Assembly (NCBI GenBank): GCA_019454045.1 | Contig: SKCR01017766.1 | Coordinates: forward strand, 38,735-102,734 | Length of the DNA: 64,000 bases | Direction of reading: 5' to 3' | Source of the DNA: Zanthoxylum bungeanum | Taxonomy: Eukaryota; Streptophyta; Magnoliopsida; Sapindales; Rutaceae | In this document: one piece after another, positions 24,392-35,579 of the stretch | Position numbering within the stretch: position 1 is the first letter of the stretch | Layout of the letters: each line of letters opens with the position of its first letter | The notes under the pieces: generated by a model | Told to the model about the DNA's origin: nothing | The model's database searches: none | The model's input: the letters and a program-made list of their open reading frames with translations, nothing else | Made by a program: the position numbers and the translations under genes

Positions 24392-27050
24392 CTAGGTTTG
24401 AGCATGAAAATTTTAGGGCTTAAAATTGGGTAAAATGAATTTGAGCATGATTTTATGAAATTGGATGATTGAGTATGCTTAAATGTTATTGAATTAAGTA
24501 TTGATTAGATCAATTTGATGAAATTATGTTTGGAACAAATTTCCCCAATTTTGTCTCCTTGGCCGAATGGTATAAGCCCTAGGGAGTCTTGGAATTTTAT
24601 TTTTTGGACATTGGATGTGTTGGAAATCATTCGGGATGAGGATTTAATGTCGATTGTGGATTAATTGGATTGAAACCGAATTGGACAAAAAATCACTCCC
24701 TTGGCCGAGACTTGAAGAAGTTTGAATGGGTTTGATTTTTCATCAAAGTATGTTGGACATGTGTTGATGTAAATTAGCATGATTAATCAGGCTAATTGAT
24801 GTTTTAGAAATGTTAATTGGGTCATTAATTATGTTGAACACTTTATGTAATTAAATTGGAAATTTGGAATTTGGTAATTTAATTATTTGGGCCTAATTTT
24901 GGAAATTGGACTTGTAATGTTGTAAATGGGCTTATTGGGCTTTGTTGTACAAAGTTGGGTTAAGGCAAATTGGATTGGATCCAATTGGGCCCAAAACCGC
25001 TTCCATAAAGCCCAAATGCGACTTAATGGACCTTTGTAATTTAATTGGGCCTAATGGGCCAAAATTAATTTTGGGCTTATGGGGTAACTCCCGGATTGGA
25101 TTTTGGTTATTCGGTTTGACCCGAGTTGACCAAAAGTCCACGCCTCAAGAAATTAATTAAAAACCCATTGGACTTTAATTAAATTGACGTTGGACGTTAA
25201 ACGGGCTTTGAGACCTGTAACGATTAAATTTGGAATTTAAGTCGTAAAAGTTCATAAATAAAGTGTGACATTTGATTTGGAATTAAATAAAGAATTAGAA
25301 TTAAATTCATGTTAAATTGGATTTAATTATGTAGTTTAATTTAATTCAAGAATTCATACTTTAAGTACTTATTCGTAAAACGAGTTTGACTCGAGCAAAA
25401 TCAAATCGTTGTTTGAACATTGGATGATCACTAATTATCAGATTAATTAATTTGATTAGATTGATTGATAACATGTTTGTGTGAATACATGGTTGCGATG
25501 CATGAATAATGTATATCGGATGGATATTAGATGGGTGGGACAATTTTAGAAATTGTTGTAATAAATTTGATTTATTAATTGGACCTGCGTGTCCAGCCTT
25601 ATTACCTCCTATTCTTTGTATTCTCTTCTCACCTATTCCCCTCAATGTAAATGAGGTTTCTTTAGAAGTGTAGTGTAACGGGTAGAAGCAGATATTTGTG
25701 CTAGCAGGAGAGAGAAATGGAGAGATTTGATCTAGGATCAATGTGTAAAGTATCCATCCGTATATCATTATTATTTATCATATACGCTTTATTATGTGTT
25801 TAGAATGCATGTTTAAGGGTGTATGATGATGAGACCTTAACAAAGATAATAAATTGGTTGCCAATTTGCACACGAAAAACCCTCGCTCAATATTAAGCAT
25901 TTTTCCTTCCATTGAGTGATTCTCACTCAAGATCTAAGACGGCATTGGTTTGTTGGCCAAAGTCAAGGCCTTTGTCTGTCGAAGATGTGTTTGAATCACA
26001 AGGCTTTGTTACAAGTTAGTGTCTTGTCCAAGTTGTGGTTTGTTGGCCAAAGTCAATACCACTTCTTGTCCATCGACATTGATTACGAAGCTTTCTATGG
26101 TCAATGGGTCGCGCTTGACTGGGATCACTAGTTTGTTGTGCCAAAGCCAAGGCTTAGTTGATTCAGAGGAAAAAGTTAGGTAATACATTTGATGTATTGG
26201 CATATATAAGATATATGTTTAGGACTTAGATGTCCCCCTACCGGATCTAGGAATTGGATTGGATCCAATCGATCTTAGAGATCTACCTAGTTAATTATCA
26301 TACAATTTGATGGCCAAAGTCAAGATTGTGTGATATTTCACGGGATCCTAGCCCACTAGGAAACACGGTTTCCCGAGTACTCGACAGAGTGTTGGAGGCT
26401 CGCCGAAAAATAGTGGGAGGCAAGAATTGAATTTGCAATATTCGTTCAATTACTCGCCATACGCGCTCAAATAATATCATTCGTCAAACGTATTAAATGT
26501 TAGTTGGACTAATATTTAAATTGTTGTTTTAATATATAGTTGGACTATATTCAAACAATTCATTTATATTAGATTATATAATTGGATTATAATAATCAAT
26601 ATATTTGATTTAATTAATTATAGTTGATTAAAATAGTTGGACTATAATAATCATTATATTTAATAGTACCGAAATCGTTGATTAATAGTTGAACTATTAG
26701 AATCAAGATATAAAGTTGAAAGATTGACATTTAATACATAATCCTAGGGAAAATATTTTAAATGGTTTAATTTTTTTTTCAAATTGGGAATTAATTTTCA
26801 GGATGGTCTTGGAAAATTATAAGTTATTTTATTTGATAAAATAATAAATTAAGCCTAATGCCCGGAGTTAAGCAAATAGTAGAGCATAATCTTTGGAAGA
26901 TTTATGTGATGACAACTTAAGTGCTTAATCCATTATACTTACCACAGTAGACTCCTTAAATTCTGAATCAGAACTAAGGATTAGATCCTTAAAGTATGAT
27001 GAATAAATTGAAGGATCTTCATAAATCTATGTTTAGATTTTAGAAGGATT
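24392..27050 (+). other. C2 long untranslated leader
   Basis: AT-rich, no supported frame. Collinear with the C1 leader, including the GTTGGCCAAAGTCAA repeats near 25950 and 26040 and the AGTTGGACTAT block near 26500-26700. Confidence 0.7.
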
Positions 27051-30000
27051 AAATTGCAATTATTAATTCTTTGAGAATTAATGACTATTCTCGAGGAGAT
27101 AAAGTCAAACTTTGCAATTAGACAAGTAGCGCAAGGAGCATCATACTTCGATATTCTAGAAACCCAAGGCTTGGCCAAAGGCTTCTGGAGTGTTGAAAAG
27201 GGCAAATGCAATATCATTATAATCTTCTGGGAAAATAAAGGACATATCCCAAAATGTCTGCTAATTGTGGCAAACGGGATCGCGGAAGCGTGACTGCCGT
27301 TTGGACATAACAGACATGAAGGAATAGAAGACGGGCAAGGCTCTGACTTCGAATACATATTTGTCATAAATATATTCACTACTAGTATTAAAATTGGATT
27401 TTAGATACTTAGTGTGATATAAATATATATTGATGTTCAGAATCTGTTTTGAACAGGATATTGACTTCAATAGAGATTTATCTGCGAATTGGAAACGGGA
27501 TGAAAGTCGCTGTTTTAACCGTAGATACCTAGATTTAGGAACTACCTTCGGGTGTGTACCTAAATTTGGAAACTGTTATAATGTAACTAGTTTGACTAGA
27601 AACATTATCTCTATATCAGTGTTTAACCCACTGTGGGTGAACCTTTATATTCTAGAACACTAAAGTGTTTCATTATATAAAGATGATATTGAGATAAACA
27701 GATTAGATGTGAATAACAGCATTTATATTTTGAATATAAATAAATCTCGAATATATAACATGACAAATAAATAGCTCAACTGATTTGATCAGATGAAACT
27801 AATTGTGGCATTGTAGTCTGGGACACAATTAAACAAGAATCGTATATCCGCACTTTTGAAGAGTGGGTACTCGGACTAATTTGATTCTATTCAAATAAAG
27901 TCTACGAATCTAGTTTATTGGGCAAAGTGCCTGAAACACTATTTACTTGGTAAAAGTGTAAATACCACCGATCTGTAAGCCCTAGTTCATAGTGAAGCAA
28001 GTGGGCCCATGCCTAGCTAGGCTAGAGGTGGATATGAATATTTCGTGACCTATACGGATGTGGCATCGCGTTATGGTTATGTGTTTCTTTTGAAGAACAC
28101 AAATCGAAAACTCTTATAGTTTCGACACGAAATAGACAAACAGATCGGCTAAAGTATTATACCGTCACGGTAAGACCGTAATGGAAAATACTTAAGCAAT
28201 AAGTTTCTAATATACTTGAAAGAGTATAATATTCTTTCAAAGAGGACTCCTCCCAAAACACGTCATTCTGACGGTGTGTCCGAACGGATTAACCGAATTA
28301 TGTTAGACATGATAAGGCTAATCATGAGTCGCTCTGAGCTACCATTTCCTTCAATGGATAAGCATTAACAGTTCAATAACTTATTTAGAATAAGGTTCCA
28401 TTAATATCTGATTGACAGATATCATATTAGATATGAACAGGAAAGAAACCAGGTTTCTCATTCCTGAATATTTGGGTATGCTGGGCATATGTTTGGATGA
28501 TACCAAACTAGAACCCAAATTGGATAAGTGCCAAATGAAGGTTATCTTAAGGATACCATAAGTATTGTACTTATACATCTCACAAGAGAACAATTAGATT
28601 GTTGCTCACCATGCGGTTTTCCTAAGATGAATACCGATATGCAGTGGTAAGTGGGAGGATAGTGAAACTCGATGAAAATCGGAGTAATACTATTCCAGGC
28701 ATAGATCCTAATGGAACACAAATAGTTCATCAATGATGTAACTATACCATAATCTTCGAATATACACAAGAACCGCGTAATCGGAGAGAGTCAGAAAATA
28801 AACCTGGGGTATGGGTTTCTGATCTCACCTCGTAAAGATGTAAATCTTTTGAGGTATACCAACTGACTACGCATGAGGTAGTGATACAAGGTATCGACTC
28901 CCTATTATGACAAAGTGTCATGAATCCGAAATGGATTCTATGTAAATCAACAAGTTTGGATACTAGTTGATGTACCGCATGGCATTGTGCCTATTGGTGC
29001 TATATAAGTCTTCAAGGAAGACATACATTGATGGCAACGTACCAACGTATAAATCTAGGCTTTTAGCGGAAAGGTATCGCTATCAACATTATGTTGATTT
29101 CGATTCAACCTTTTACCTGTTGCCACAGTGAATCCATTTGGATAATGCTTGCTTATGCTGCATGTTTCATTTATGAAATATGGCAGCTGGAACGGGAAAA
29201 TCGCTTTAATGAAAAGGAAACCTTTTGGAGGATGTTTACAACATCCTGTCGATTTTGTCGTACATTAACTAGCAAACAAGGTTTGCGGGTTAATCGATCC
29301 ATGTTTGGATTAAAGCAAACAAGGGTTCTAAGAATTATTGTTTTGATGTAATCATAATGGAGTATGATTTAATTCAAAATGAAATGATTCTTGTGTATAT
29401 AAGGAGGTTAGTGGGAGCGCACTGACAATAAATGTCCTAAATAAATAATGATAAACTATGTCATTTCTTGGAAATGATAATCCCAATAAATAATCGGCGA
29501 AAGCTTGGCTTTCGAGAAAACTCTCCGTGGAATCGTACATTGAAAATGTACATAACCTGGTGTCTCATACGCTTTGAGCATATGATTCACAAACAGGCCA
29601 ATCCGAGTGATAGTCACTGGATTAATGTTAAGAACATCCGTTAGTATCTTGGAGAACTAAGGATGTTGTCTTAAACTATGGACATGGAGAACTTGAAGTG
29701 ACTGGGATCACTGTTGCAAGTTTCCTAACCGATATAGATGACTGTAAGTCACAAACGGTACTACACAGTTTGAATAACGGTACAATAAGCTGGAAATCTT
29801 CTAAGCAAGATACTGTTACTGAATAAACAACAAATGCGGATAATTGCTGTAGCTGAGGCAGCAATAGAAGCCATTTGGGTCGATAATAAATCTAATTAGA
29901 TTAGATATAGTTTTGTTAGCAGCTGAGCTAGGAGTCAGCACAGGCTAAAGAATTAATGGTCTCATCAACGATCCAGATACATACTTCGATATTCATCTGA

Positions 30001-30070
30001 TTCGTTTGGATCATACATCGTGGCGATGTGATGATCGACTAAATCGCGTCAGACGATAATCATGCAAATC
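27051..30070 (+). pseudogene. C2 gag-pol (highly degenerate)
   Basis: Collinear with C1 7561-10830 but more damaged. The Gag zinc knuckle region lies at about 27250-27300 (ANCGKRDRGS in one frame, with the CCHC spacing broken). Integrase remnants are near 27800-28340, the hinge near 28800-28950, and RT remnants at about 29100-29350 (IWIMLAYAACFIYEIWQLE, VNRSMFGLKQT). RNase H remnants follow at 29560-30060. No open frame exceeds about 90 codons. It shares specific inactivating changes with C1. Confidence 0.8.
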
Positions 30071-30150
30071 CGCTGATGAAAGTTCTTTATCAGCAATTTG
30101 AGCCAACCGTACATAGTTCGGGTGTTAAACATTTGAGTGACTGACTATAG

Positions 30151-30164
30151 GCCAAGTGGGAGAT
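30151..30164 (+). other. C2 polypurine tract
   Basis: GCCAAGTGGGAGAT immediately before the 3' LTR, identical to the C1 tract. Confidence 0.85.
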
Positions 30165-32222
30165 TGTTGGACAATTATGACCCATAGCATCACTATTTGT
30201 ACAGATCACGGTGTTGTTGTACAAATTAACTATGTGACAAAGGAGATTGCACTATTATCATTTGTGATTAGATCACCTCGATATATAAATGATGAGAGGT
30301 CCTTATGATTTGTTCCTGGATTGAGAATGATATGAGACAGTATCAATCCATAAAGGATAAATCATTAAACGTCCCTAGTCAGAGCATTATCGAGATTGGA
30401 CATCGATGAATGTGTAAAAGACTAGTATTACAATTGTGCGTGTTGTGAGGGCACAACGGCATAGTTCTCATATATTTGGGTATAGGATACTCATGCAAGT
30501 GTAATATGAGGTTGTGTTTCACCGATGGTACGGGAAACAGCTTCGCTCTGGATAGACCCCCTCAGAATTCCATTGGTAGTATGACTACGTGTCTATGGAA
30601 GTCCGAAATCAGGGTAGGTGTATTTGGTCTTAACCTGAGACTTGCACCGCTAATGCATACGACAATCAATATACTTTGGTTGAGGTCGTCCATGGCTTTA
30701 ACCGGTTCCTGTGTACGCCAATTCTGGGTATATCGAGAATCGTAGTGTGTTGGGTGTGATGTCAAGATGGAAGTTTCACTCCAGTCATATGGAGTTGATG
30801 ATCGTGCAGGGATACAGAACTGGCTCTCTATATAAGGTTGCAACCGTCGGGATAATATGACTTGGTCATGATTATCCGATTTTAAAGAGACTAGTTGCTC
30901 GTTATCCGATATATGCATCGTACGGGGCAGACACTGTACCAGCCCCAGGCCTTGCATGTGATCATCTGACACTGGACAGAAATACGCAGTACTACGGTAT
31001 ACTACGCTTGATATAGATCCTTATGCCTGTAAGGATATTTCCGGAGAATTGGGTAGGCATGGCGCTTTGCTAGAGGCCAACATTGTCTTGTAAATCGGTA
31101 TAAACGTAATACGAGGTACTTACGTGTTCGGATAGTCCGACGACCGAATTTATTGCCAACATATCCGGGGATCTCATGGGTCGCTTCCCAAAGATTCACC
31201 GATGACGTATAACTCGCACTCTTAATTAATCTGGGATTAATTAGATGAGAGAGAAAATTAATCTGGGATTAATTGCGGAGATATTTTATCTAGGATAAAA
31301 TATCATTTAAAGAGAGAGAACGATTAATTTGGAATTAATCAGTAAATTGATATATTTGATATATTAAATGAAATTAGATTTCAACGCGGAATTAAAATTA
31401 GATTTTAATTCGGGCGAACGAATTAATTTAGAATTAATTCGTTAGCGACGTGAATAGTGACTTCGCTAGGCGTAATCATTTAATTACGTCGCAACGGAAA
31501 GTTCGTTAATTTGGAATTAGCGAACCCGAGCCCGAGATTATTTGCGAGCGCATTCGCATTTCGAATTCGAGTGCGGAAAATCAAATCAAGCGTCAAATCG
31601 CTAGTCGCAACTAGCGTCACATCATTCGTCAATCAAGTGATGGATGTCTTTCACTTTGAGTGATTGACGCAAGTCATTATTCACTGATTGATGGAAGTTG
31701 ATGTGAGTTGAGTGATGTGTGTGGTTGGCATTTTTGGGCATTAATTGCCTTGACTTTTGGAACCAAATTTGTGTATTTGATTTTAGAAATCAAATACCAA
31801 AAACACTTAACACATTTTTCATCATCTCTCCTCTCTTTTCCTCTTCTCTCCTCACGTTTTTTCTTCTTGATAAGGCATTAAACTGCCGAGTTTGATGAAG
31901 AAAAAAAGGAAGCAAGAGTTGGATTTTGTGGCAAAAATCGCAAGCGCTAGCACACTACGAGATATGCGAAGGTGATAGGGAAGTTCACCCATGAGCCGGG
32001 AATCGTTCGACGAGGCTTGGAGCTTCATTTCTCAGCTCAAAATCTGAAAATGGTGGAGCAAGGGACTGCACTGTTTTGGCGTGAACAAGAGGAGCAAAAT
32101 CAATTTTGTTTGTTGCTGATTCGTCTCAACCGATCGATGTGAGTATTCCGCTACCTCCATTGATGTATTCACATGTTATTTTCATGCTTATATGATCTTG
32201 GGACCTAAATTAGAAACCAACA
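30165..32222 (+). repeat. C2 3' LTR
   Basis: 2058 bp, begins TGTTGGACAATT and ends CCAACA. Followed by the TSD ATGCT and then minus-strand C3 coding sequence. Confidence 0.95.
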
Positions 32223-32227
32223 ATGCT
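32223..32227. repeat. C2 target-site duplication, right copy (ATGCT)
   Basis: Matches 22354-22358 exactly. Confidence 0.95.
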
Positions 32228-33450
32228 ACCGATGTTGTTGCTTTCTGAATCGAGTCTCCCAATAGCATATACAAGTTTGCTGAGTCCTTTTCAGCTTTCA
32301 AGACAGTAAGTGTTCATTTCACCATCTTTAATACCTCGTTTAAAATAACGGTATTCTATCCGAGGTCATCTAACTGTCCAACTGACAGAAGATTTTTCTT
32401 CATTCCCACATCATGTCAAACATCTTGTACAGTGCGGATAGTACCATCGTACATCTTTATTTTGATGGCTCCAATCCCAGTAATTTTCAAGACATGATCA
32501 TTGCCTAGACAGGTTCATAATGACATAACCATTCTCTCTTGAGGTCATGTGCCATGTTGCTACGGAATCAACCAACCATGCATCACTTAGTTGTTTTCTA
32601 CTATCATTCGACACCATTGCTACTTCACTGTAAAGTGCGCCACTATCTTCAGAAGTACTTGCAACACATCCCTGAGTTTTTGTTGCAACAATAACTTTTT
32701 CTGTACCATTCTTCATATTCCAACAATCTTTCTTGACGTGTCATTTCTTGCCACAATTGTAGCATTTAACATCTTCTTACTTTTTGATTTTGATCTGTCA
32801 TGGTTTTGACTCCCACTTGAGCCACGATCCATTGATCTCCCTCTTGTCATTGCCAATGGTTCTACTTGTTGCGAACTAGATGATATGTATTCCTTATTTT
32901 TACGCCTAGATTCTTCTTCCAGAGCAGCAGCTGTAACTTTGTCAAAGACTAGATTACTAGTGACAATATTACTTGTCAAGTTGATGATAAGTTGATCATA
33001 CGAATCAGACAGACTTTGAAGTAGAATCTCCGCAAGTTCATTTGTTGATATACTATAATCCAACACAGTGAATTGGGAAAATAGTGTATTCAAGTTGTTG
33101 ATGTGATCCGTCATGGATGTGGACTCACTCATTCGAATAGTGTAAAGTCTCATCTTTAAGAAGATTTTACTGTGTAGTGACTTGACCTCGTATAATTTGG
33201 TAAGTGCATCCCAAATCTCTTTTGCAGTCCTCTTCTCTGCAACACTGGATAACACAGAATCTGCTAAGGCTATAAGCAAGTTGGCTATAGCATTGTCATC
33301 CATATCCTTCCATTTTTCATCAGTCATTCCATTTTATCTCTCTCCAATTGCCGCCAAGAAATTGTCTTTTCTCAAGATTGCTTTTATTTTAAGTTTCCAT
33401 AAGGAAAAGTTGCTCCCGTTGAACTTCTCAATTACGAACTTTCCTGCCAT
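32228..33450 (-). pseudogene. C3 gag and protease (Tnt1/Tork-like copia, 5' part)
   Basis: Minus-strand start codon at 33450-33448 (MAGKFVIEKFNGSNF), a typical Tnt1/Tork Gag beginning. After a frame disruption near 33340 the Gag body is open at 33327-32713 (KWKDMDDNAIANLLIALADS, LLQSLSDSYDQLIINL). The zinc knuckle near 32750 has lost its glycine (CYNCGKK then stop, HVKKDC). Protease at 32716-32498 has DAWLVDSVATWHMTSREN, where the catalytic D-S-G is D-S-V. The frame continues to 32228 (LGDSIQKATTSVA) and into 22358 across C2. Confidence 0.9.
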
Positions 33451-33503
33451 GTTTCTGATGACGATCAGCTTCTCACTTGAGTCGGCTTTTTACTACTTCA
33501 CCG

Positions 33504-33622
33504 TGAATAGTACCGTATATGTGAATAGTACCATATACGTGAATAATAATGTATACATGAATAGTACCGTATATGTGAATAGTACTATACCATATATGTG
33601 AATAGTTTCTGTGAATAGTAAC
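33504..33622. repeat. Short tandem repeats in C3 leader
   Basis: About six copies of an 18-20 bp unit GTGAATAGTACCGTATAT with variants, between the Gag start and the PBS of C3. The motif TGAATAGT recurs at regular spacing. Confidence 0.8.
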
Positions 33623-33634
33623 CCTGAACCTGAA

Positions 33635-33646
33635 GCGCTGATACCA
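33635..33646 (-). other. C3 primer binding site
   Basis: On the minus strand TGGTATCAGCGC, one base from the LTR end. It is the initiator tRNA-Met type with one or two changes. Confidence 0.85.
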
Positions 33647-33647
33647 C

Positions 33648-34185
33648 TGTTAGAGGATCATAGGCTGAAGCTGGCACGCAAATAAAGTGAAATTGAGAAT
33701 TATCGATCGCTAGTTTAGGAGGCGTTGCCTACCATATAACAATACAATAATAATAATGAGGCTTAGCCTACCATAAATATTAACAATAAAATAAATCAAT
33801 GAGACAAAGATTTAACGTGGTAAAATCCTCAATGTGAGGGAAACATCCACGGGCAAAAGTAGAAGGATTTCACTATAGTGGAAAGAATTTTACAACCTCT
33901 CTCTAAACAGAAGGAGTGAACTATCTCACACTCTCTTAGAATAGGAGAACTACAACTCTCTCACAAACTCTTAAGTAGAAACTATATTTTCTCTCTTAGA
34001 ATACATGAGATTTGGTTGAGAATGAGATGAAAGAAATGATGAAATGAAACCTCTATTTATAGGCATGAGATTCATTGTACAAATAGTGAATTATAATATT
34101 TTATTATTTTTAAGTATGTGGGACCACCCATATATTTTATTTATTTTTTCTTAATCATTTCACCGAAAGGTGTAAAAGATTAACA
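33648..34185 (-). repeat. C3 5' LTR
   Basis: Plus-strand reading begins TGTTAGAGG beside the PBS and most plausibly ends GATTAACA at 34185 (terminal TGTTA/TAACA), giving 538 bp. The outer boundary is inferred from these ends because the other LTR is outside the window. A minus-strand TATA box CTATAAATAG lies at 34053-34062. Confidence 0.75.
34053..34062 (-). promoter_or_regulatory. TATA box of C3 5' LTR
   Basis: CTATAAATAG on the minus strand, about 125 bp inside the LTR, in the usual promoter position of Tnt1-like elements. Confidence 0.7.
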
Positions 34186-34189
34186 TATT

Positions 34190-34469
34190 TGCATTCCTGA
34201 TTACTTATTGGCTTGGGCTTCCTTAGATTAATTTTGTCTCGTTTTGTTTTGTTTTGTTTTGTTATGGTTTGAGTTTTTGTATAATTTTTGTCTGTAATGT
34301 GGCTTTACATGTCAAGTCTCGCTCTTTCTTATTCTGAACTTTGCCTGTGTTTTGATTTTCTTTTCTTTCTTTCTTCTTTGCTGTTCTTAAGTCTCACTTC
34401 TCGTGAGCCCTGTTTATCCTTAATAATAATACTTATTCCCTCCTTGTCAAAAAAAAAAAAAAAAAAAAA
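34190..34469 (+). mobile_element. Possible 5'-truncated LINE tail with poly(A)
   Basis: About 260 bp of T-rich 3'UTR-like sequence (TTTTG repeats at about 34239-34260), ending CCTTGTC plus 21 A residues (34449-34469). A 3' end followed directly by a genomic poly(A) run is typical of LINE or other retroposed transcripts. No flanking duplication or coding motif was found, so the class is uncertain. Confidence 0.35.
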
Positions 34470-34499
34470 CTCTGCACCCTTGAACTAAATATTGCATTC

Positions 34500-34638
34500 A
34501 AATTCCTTTTCGAGAGCATGGATTCCTATAACTTTGTTACCCTTTTGAGCCTTGAATCTGCTTAAACAACTCCAATACAGTGGCTGAAGAAAGTGCAGGC
34601 CATAAGAGAAATTGAATATCGGTTTTGCATTGGTTCAT
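34500..34638 (-). pseudogene. Fragment of a plant matrix metalloproteinase, propeptide start
   Basis: On the minus strand a frame from an ATG at 34638 reaches LELFKQIQGSKG before a stop. The nucleotides (ACTTTGTTACCCTTTTGAGC on the plus strand) closely match the propeptide start of the MMP pseudogene at about 60930-60990, where the peptide is FFKQFQGAQKGDKV. Only about 140 bp is preserved. It suggests a second member of an MMP cluster, on the same strand. Confidence 0.5.
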
Positions 34639-34782
34639 GTTGCTAAAAGTTGTTAAGAACTAAAAAAAGAGGGTTTACATTTGAAGTAATTTTTGGTGAT
34701 GAATCCCGATTTTAAGTTAAAAAATACAAAATTATTCAATTCAGAATAATTTTTCATTTCAAATCTGTAATCGAGACTAAAA
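34639..34782. other. Short intergenic flank left of G2
   Basis: AT-rich sequence upstream of the MMP fragment start. Nothing else recognised. Confidence 0.5.
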
Positions 34783-34787
34783 CAGAA
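34783..34787. repeat. G2 target-site duplication, left copy (CAGAA)
   Basis: CAGAA flanks the 5' LTR; the identical copy is 59536-59540. Confidence 0.95.
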
Positions 34788-35527
34788 TGTTGATGGTGTT
34801 TTCAGGCACTATAACATTTAAGACAGCACGACGATGACATAAGGGTAATTCCCTGACTGGTTGAGATCATATAGCCGAACCGACCATAACATGTGAAGAC
34901 CGACCACTTTGGTTCGGATGACCGAGCACTATAAGGTCGGCAGAAACACTCTCAGCATAAAAGATTGTCATGACCGACCTCATGAAGACCGACCAGACAG
35001 TGAGTCGTGTTCAAGGTGACGACACCCTATTCTTGCGGATAAGGTAAAACGGATTATCCTACTCTCACAAGGAAATGAAGTCAGAATCCGAGAAGGAATA
35101 AGAAAAGAGAAGAGAATCGGACTAGGAACCCTTACAATGAAAGAAAACTAAAGATCAACTAGGATTTCTTGTGCAAATAGGAGTCTGATTTCTGTGTTAT
35201 TATAAATAGGAGGGCATAGTATGTGTAAAAGGGATCATCATCAAAAAATTAGTGATCAGAATCATCAAGCTCTGATTTGTAAAAGCACAAAAAGATCTGA
35301 GAAACGTATTGAAGTAATAAAAAGTAGCATCCTGTTTCTGCCCGTGGACGTAGGTCGGACCAAGATCCGCCGAACCACGTTAAATCTCTTTGTCGATTGG
35401 TGTGTTTATCTGTCTCTCGCTAAATTTGCTTTTGGTCCCCCATAACCAAACAAATTCACTATTGAAGGAGGATTTTCTCGGAGGTAAAATTCTCGTATTA
35501 CCCTGAGACCAAAATCCACCGTCAACA
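34788..35527 (+). repeat. G2 5' LTR
   Basis: 740 bp, TGTTGATGG...GTCAACA. TATA box TATAAATAG at 35201-35209 implies a transcription start near 35235. Confidence 0.97.
35201..35209 (+). promoter_or_regulatory. TATA box of G2 LTR
   Basis: TATAAATAG, conserved in the 3' LTR near 59211. Confidence 0.75.
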
Positions 35528-35529
35528 GT

Positions 35530-35547
35530 TGGCGCCGTCTGTGGGGA
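35530..35547 (+). other. G2 primer binding site
   Basis: TGGCGCCGTCTGTGGGGA starts two bases after the LTR. It is common in Tat elements and resembles the tRNA-Asp 3' end, although the match is imperfect past the first nine bases. Confidence 0.85.
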
Positions 35548-35579
35548 ACTTAACAAAAAGCAACTCGCGTAGTGAGACA

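Larger units (their letters stand above)
22359..32222 (+). mobile_element. C2: full-length copia retrotransposon inserted in C3, same family as C1
   Basis: 9864 bp with LTRs beginning TGTTGGACAATT and ending CCAACA, flanked by the perfect TSD ATGCT. The internal region follows the C1 layout (long leader, decayed gag-pol, GCCAAGTGGGAGAT tract). LTRs are about 97% identical by eye over the parts I compared, apart from a deletion of roughly 38 bp in the left copy near 23690. Confidence 0.95.
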
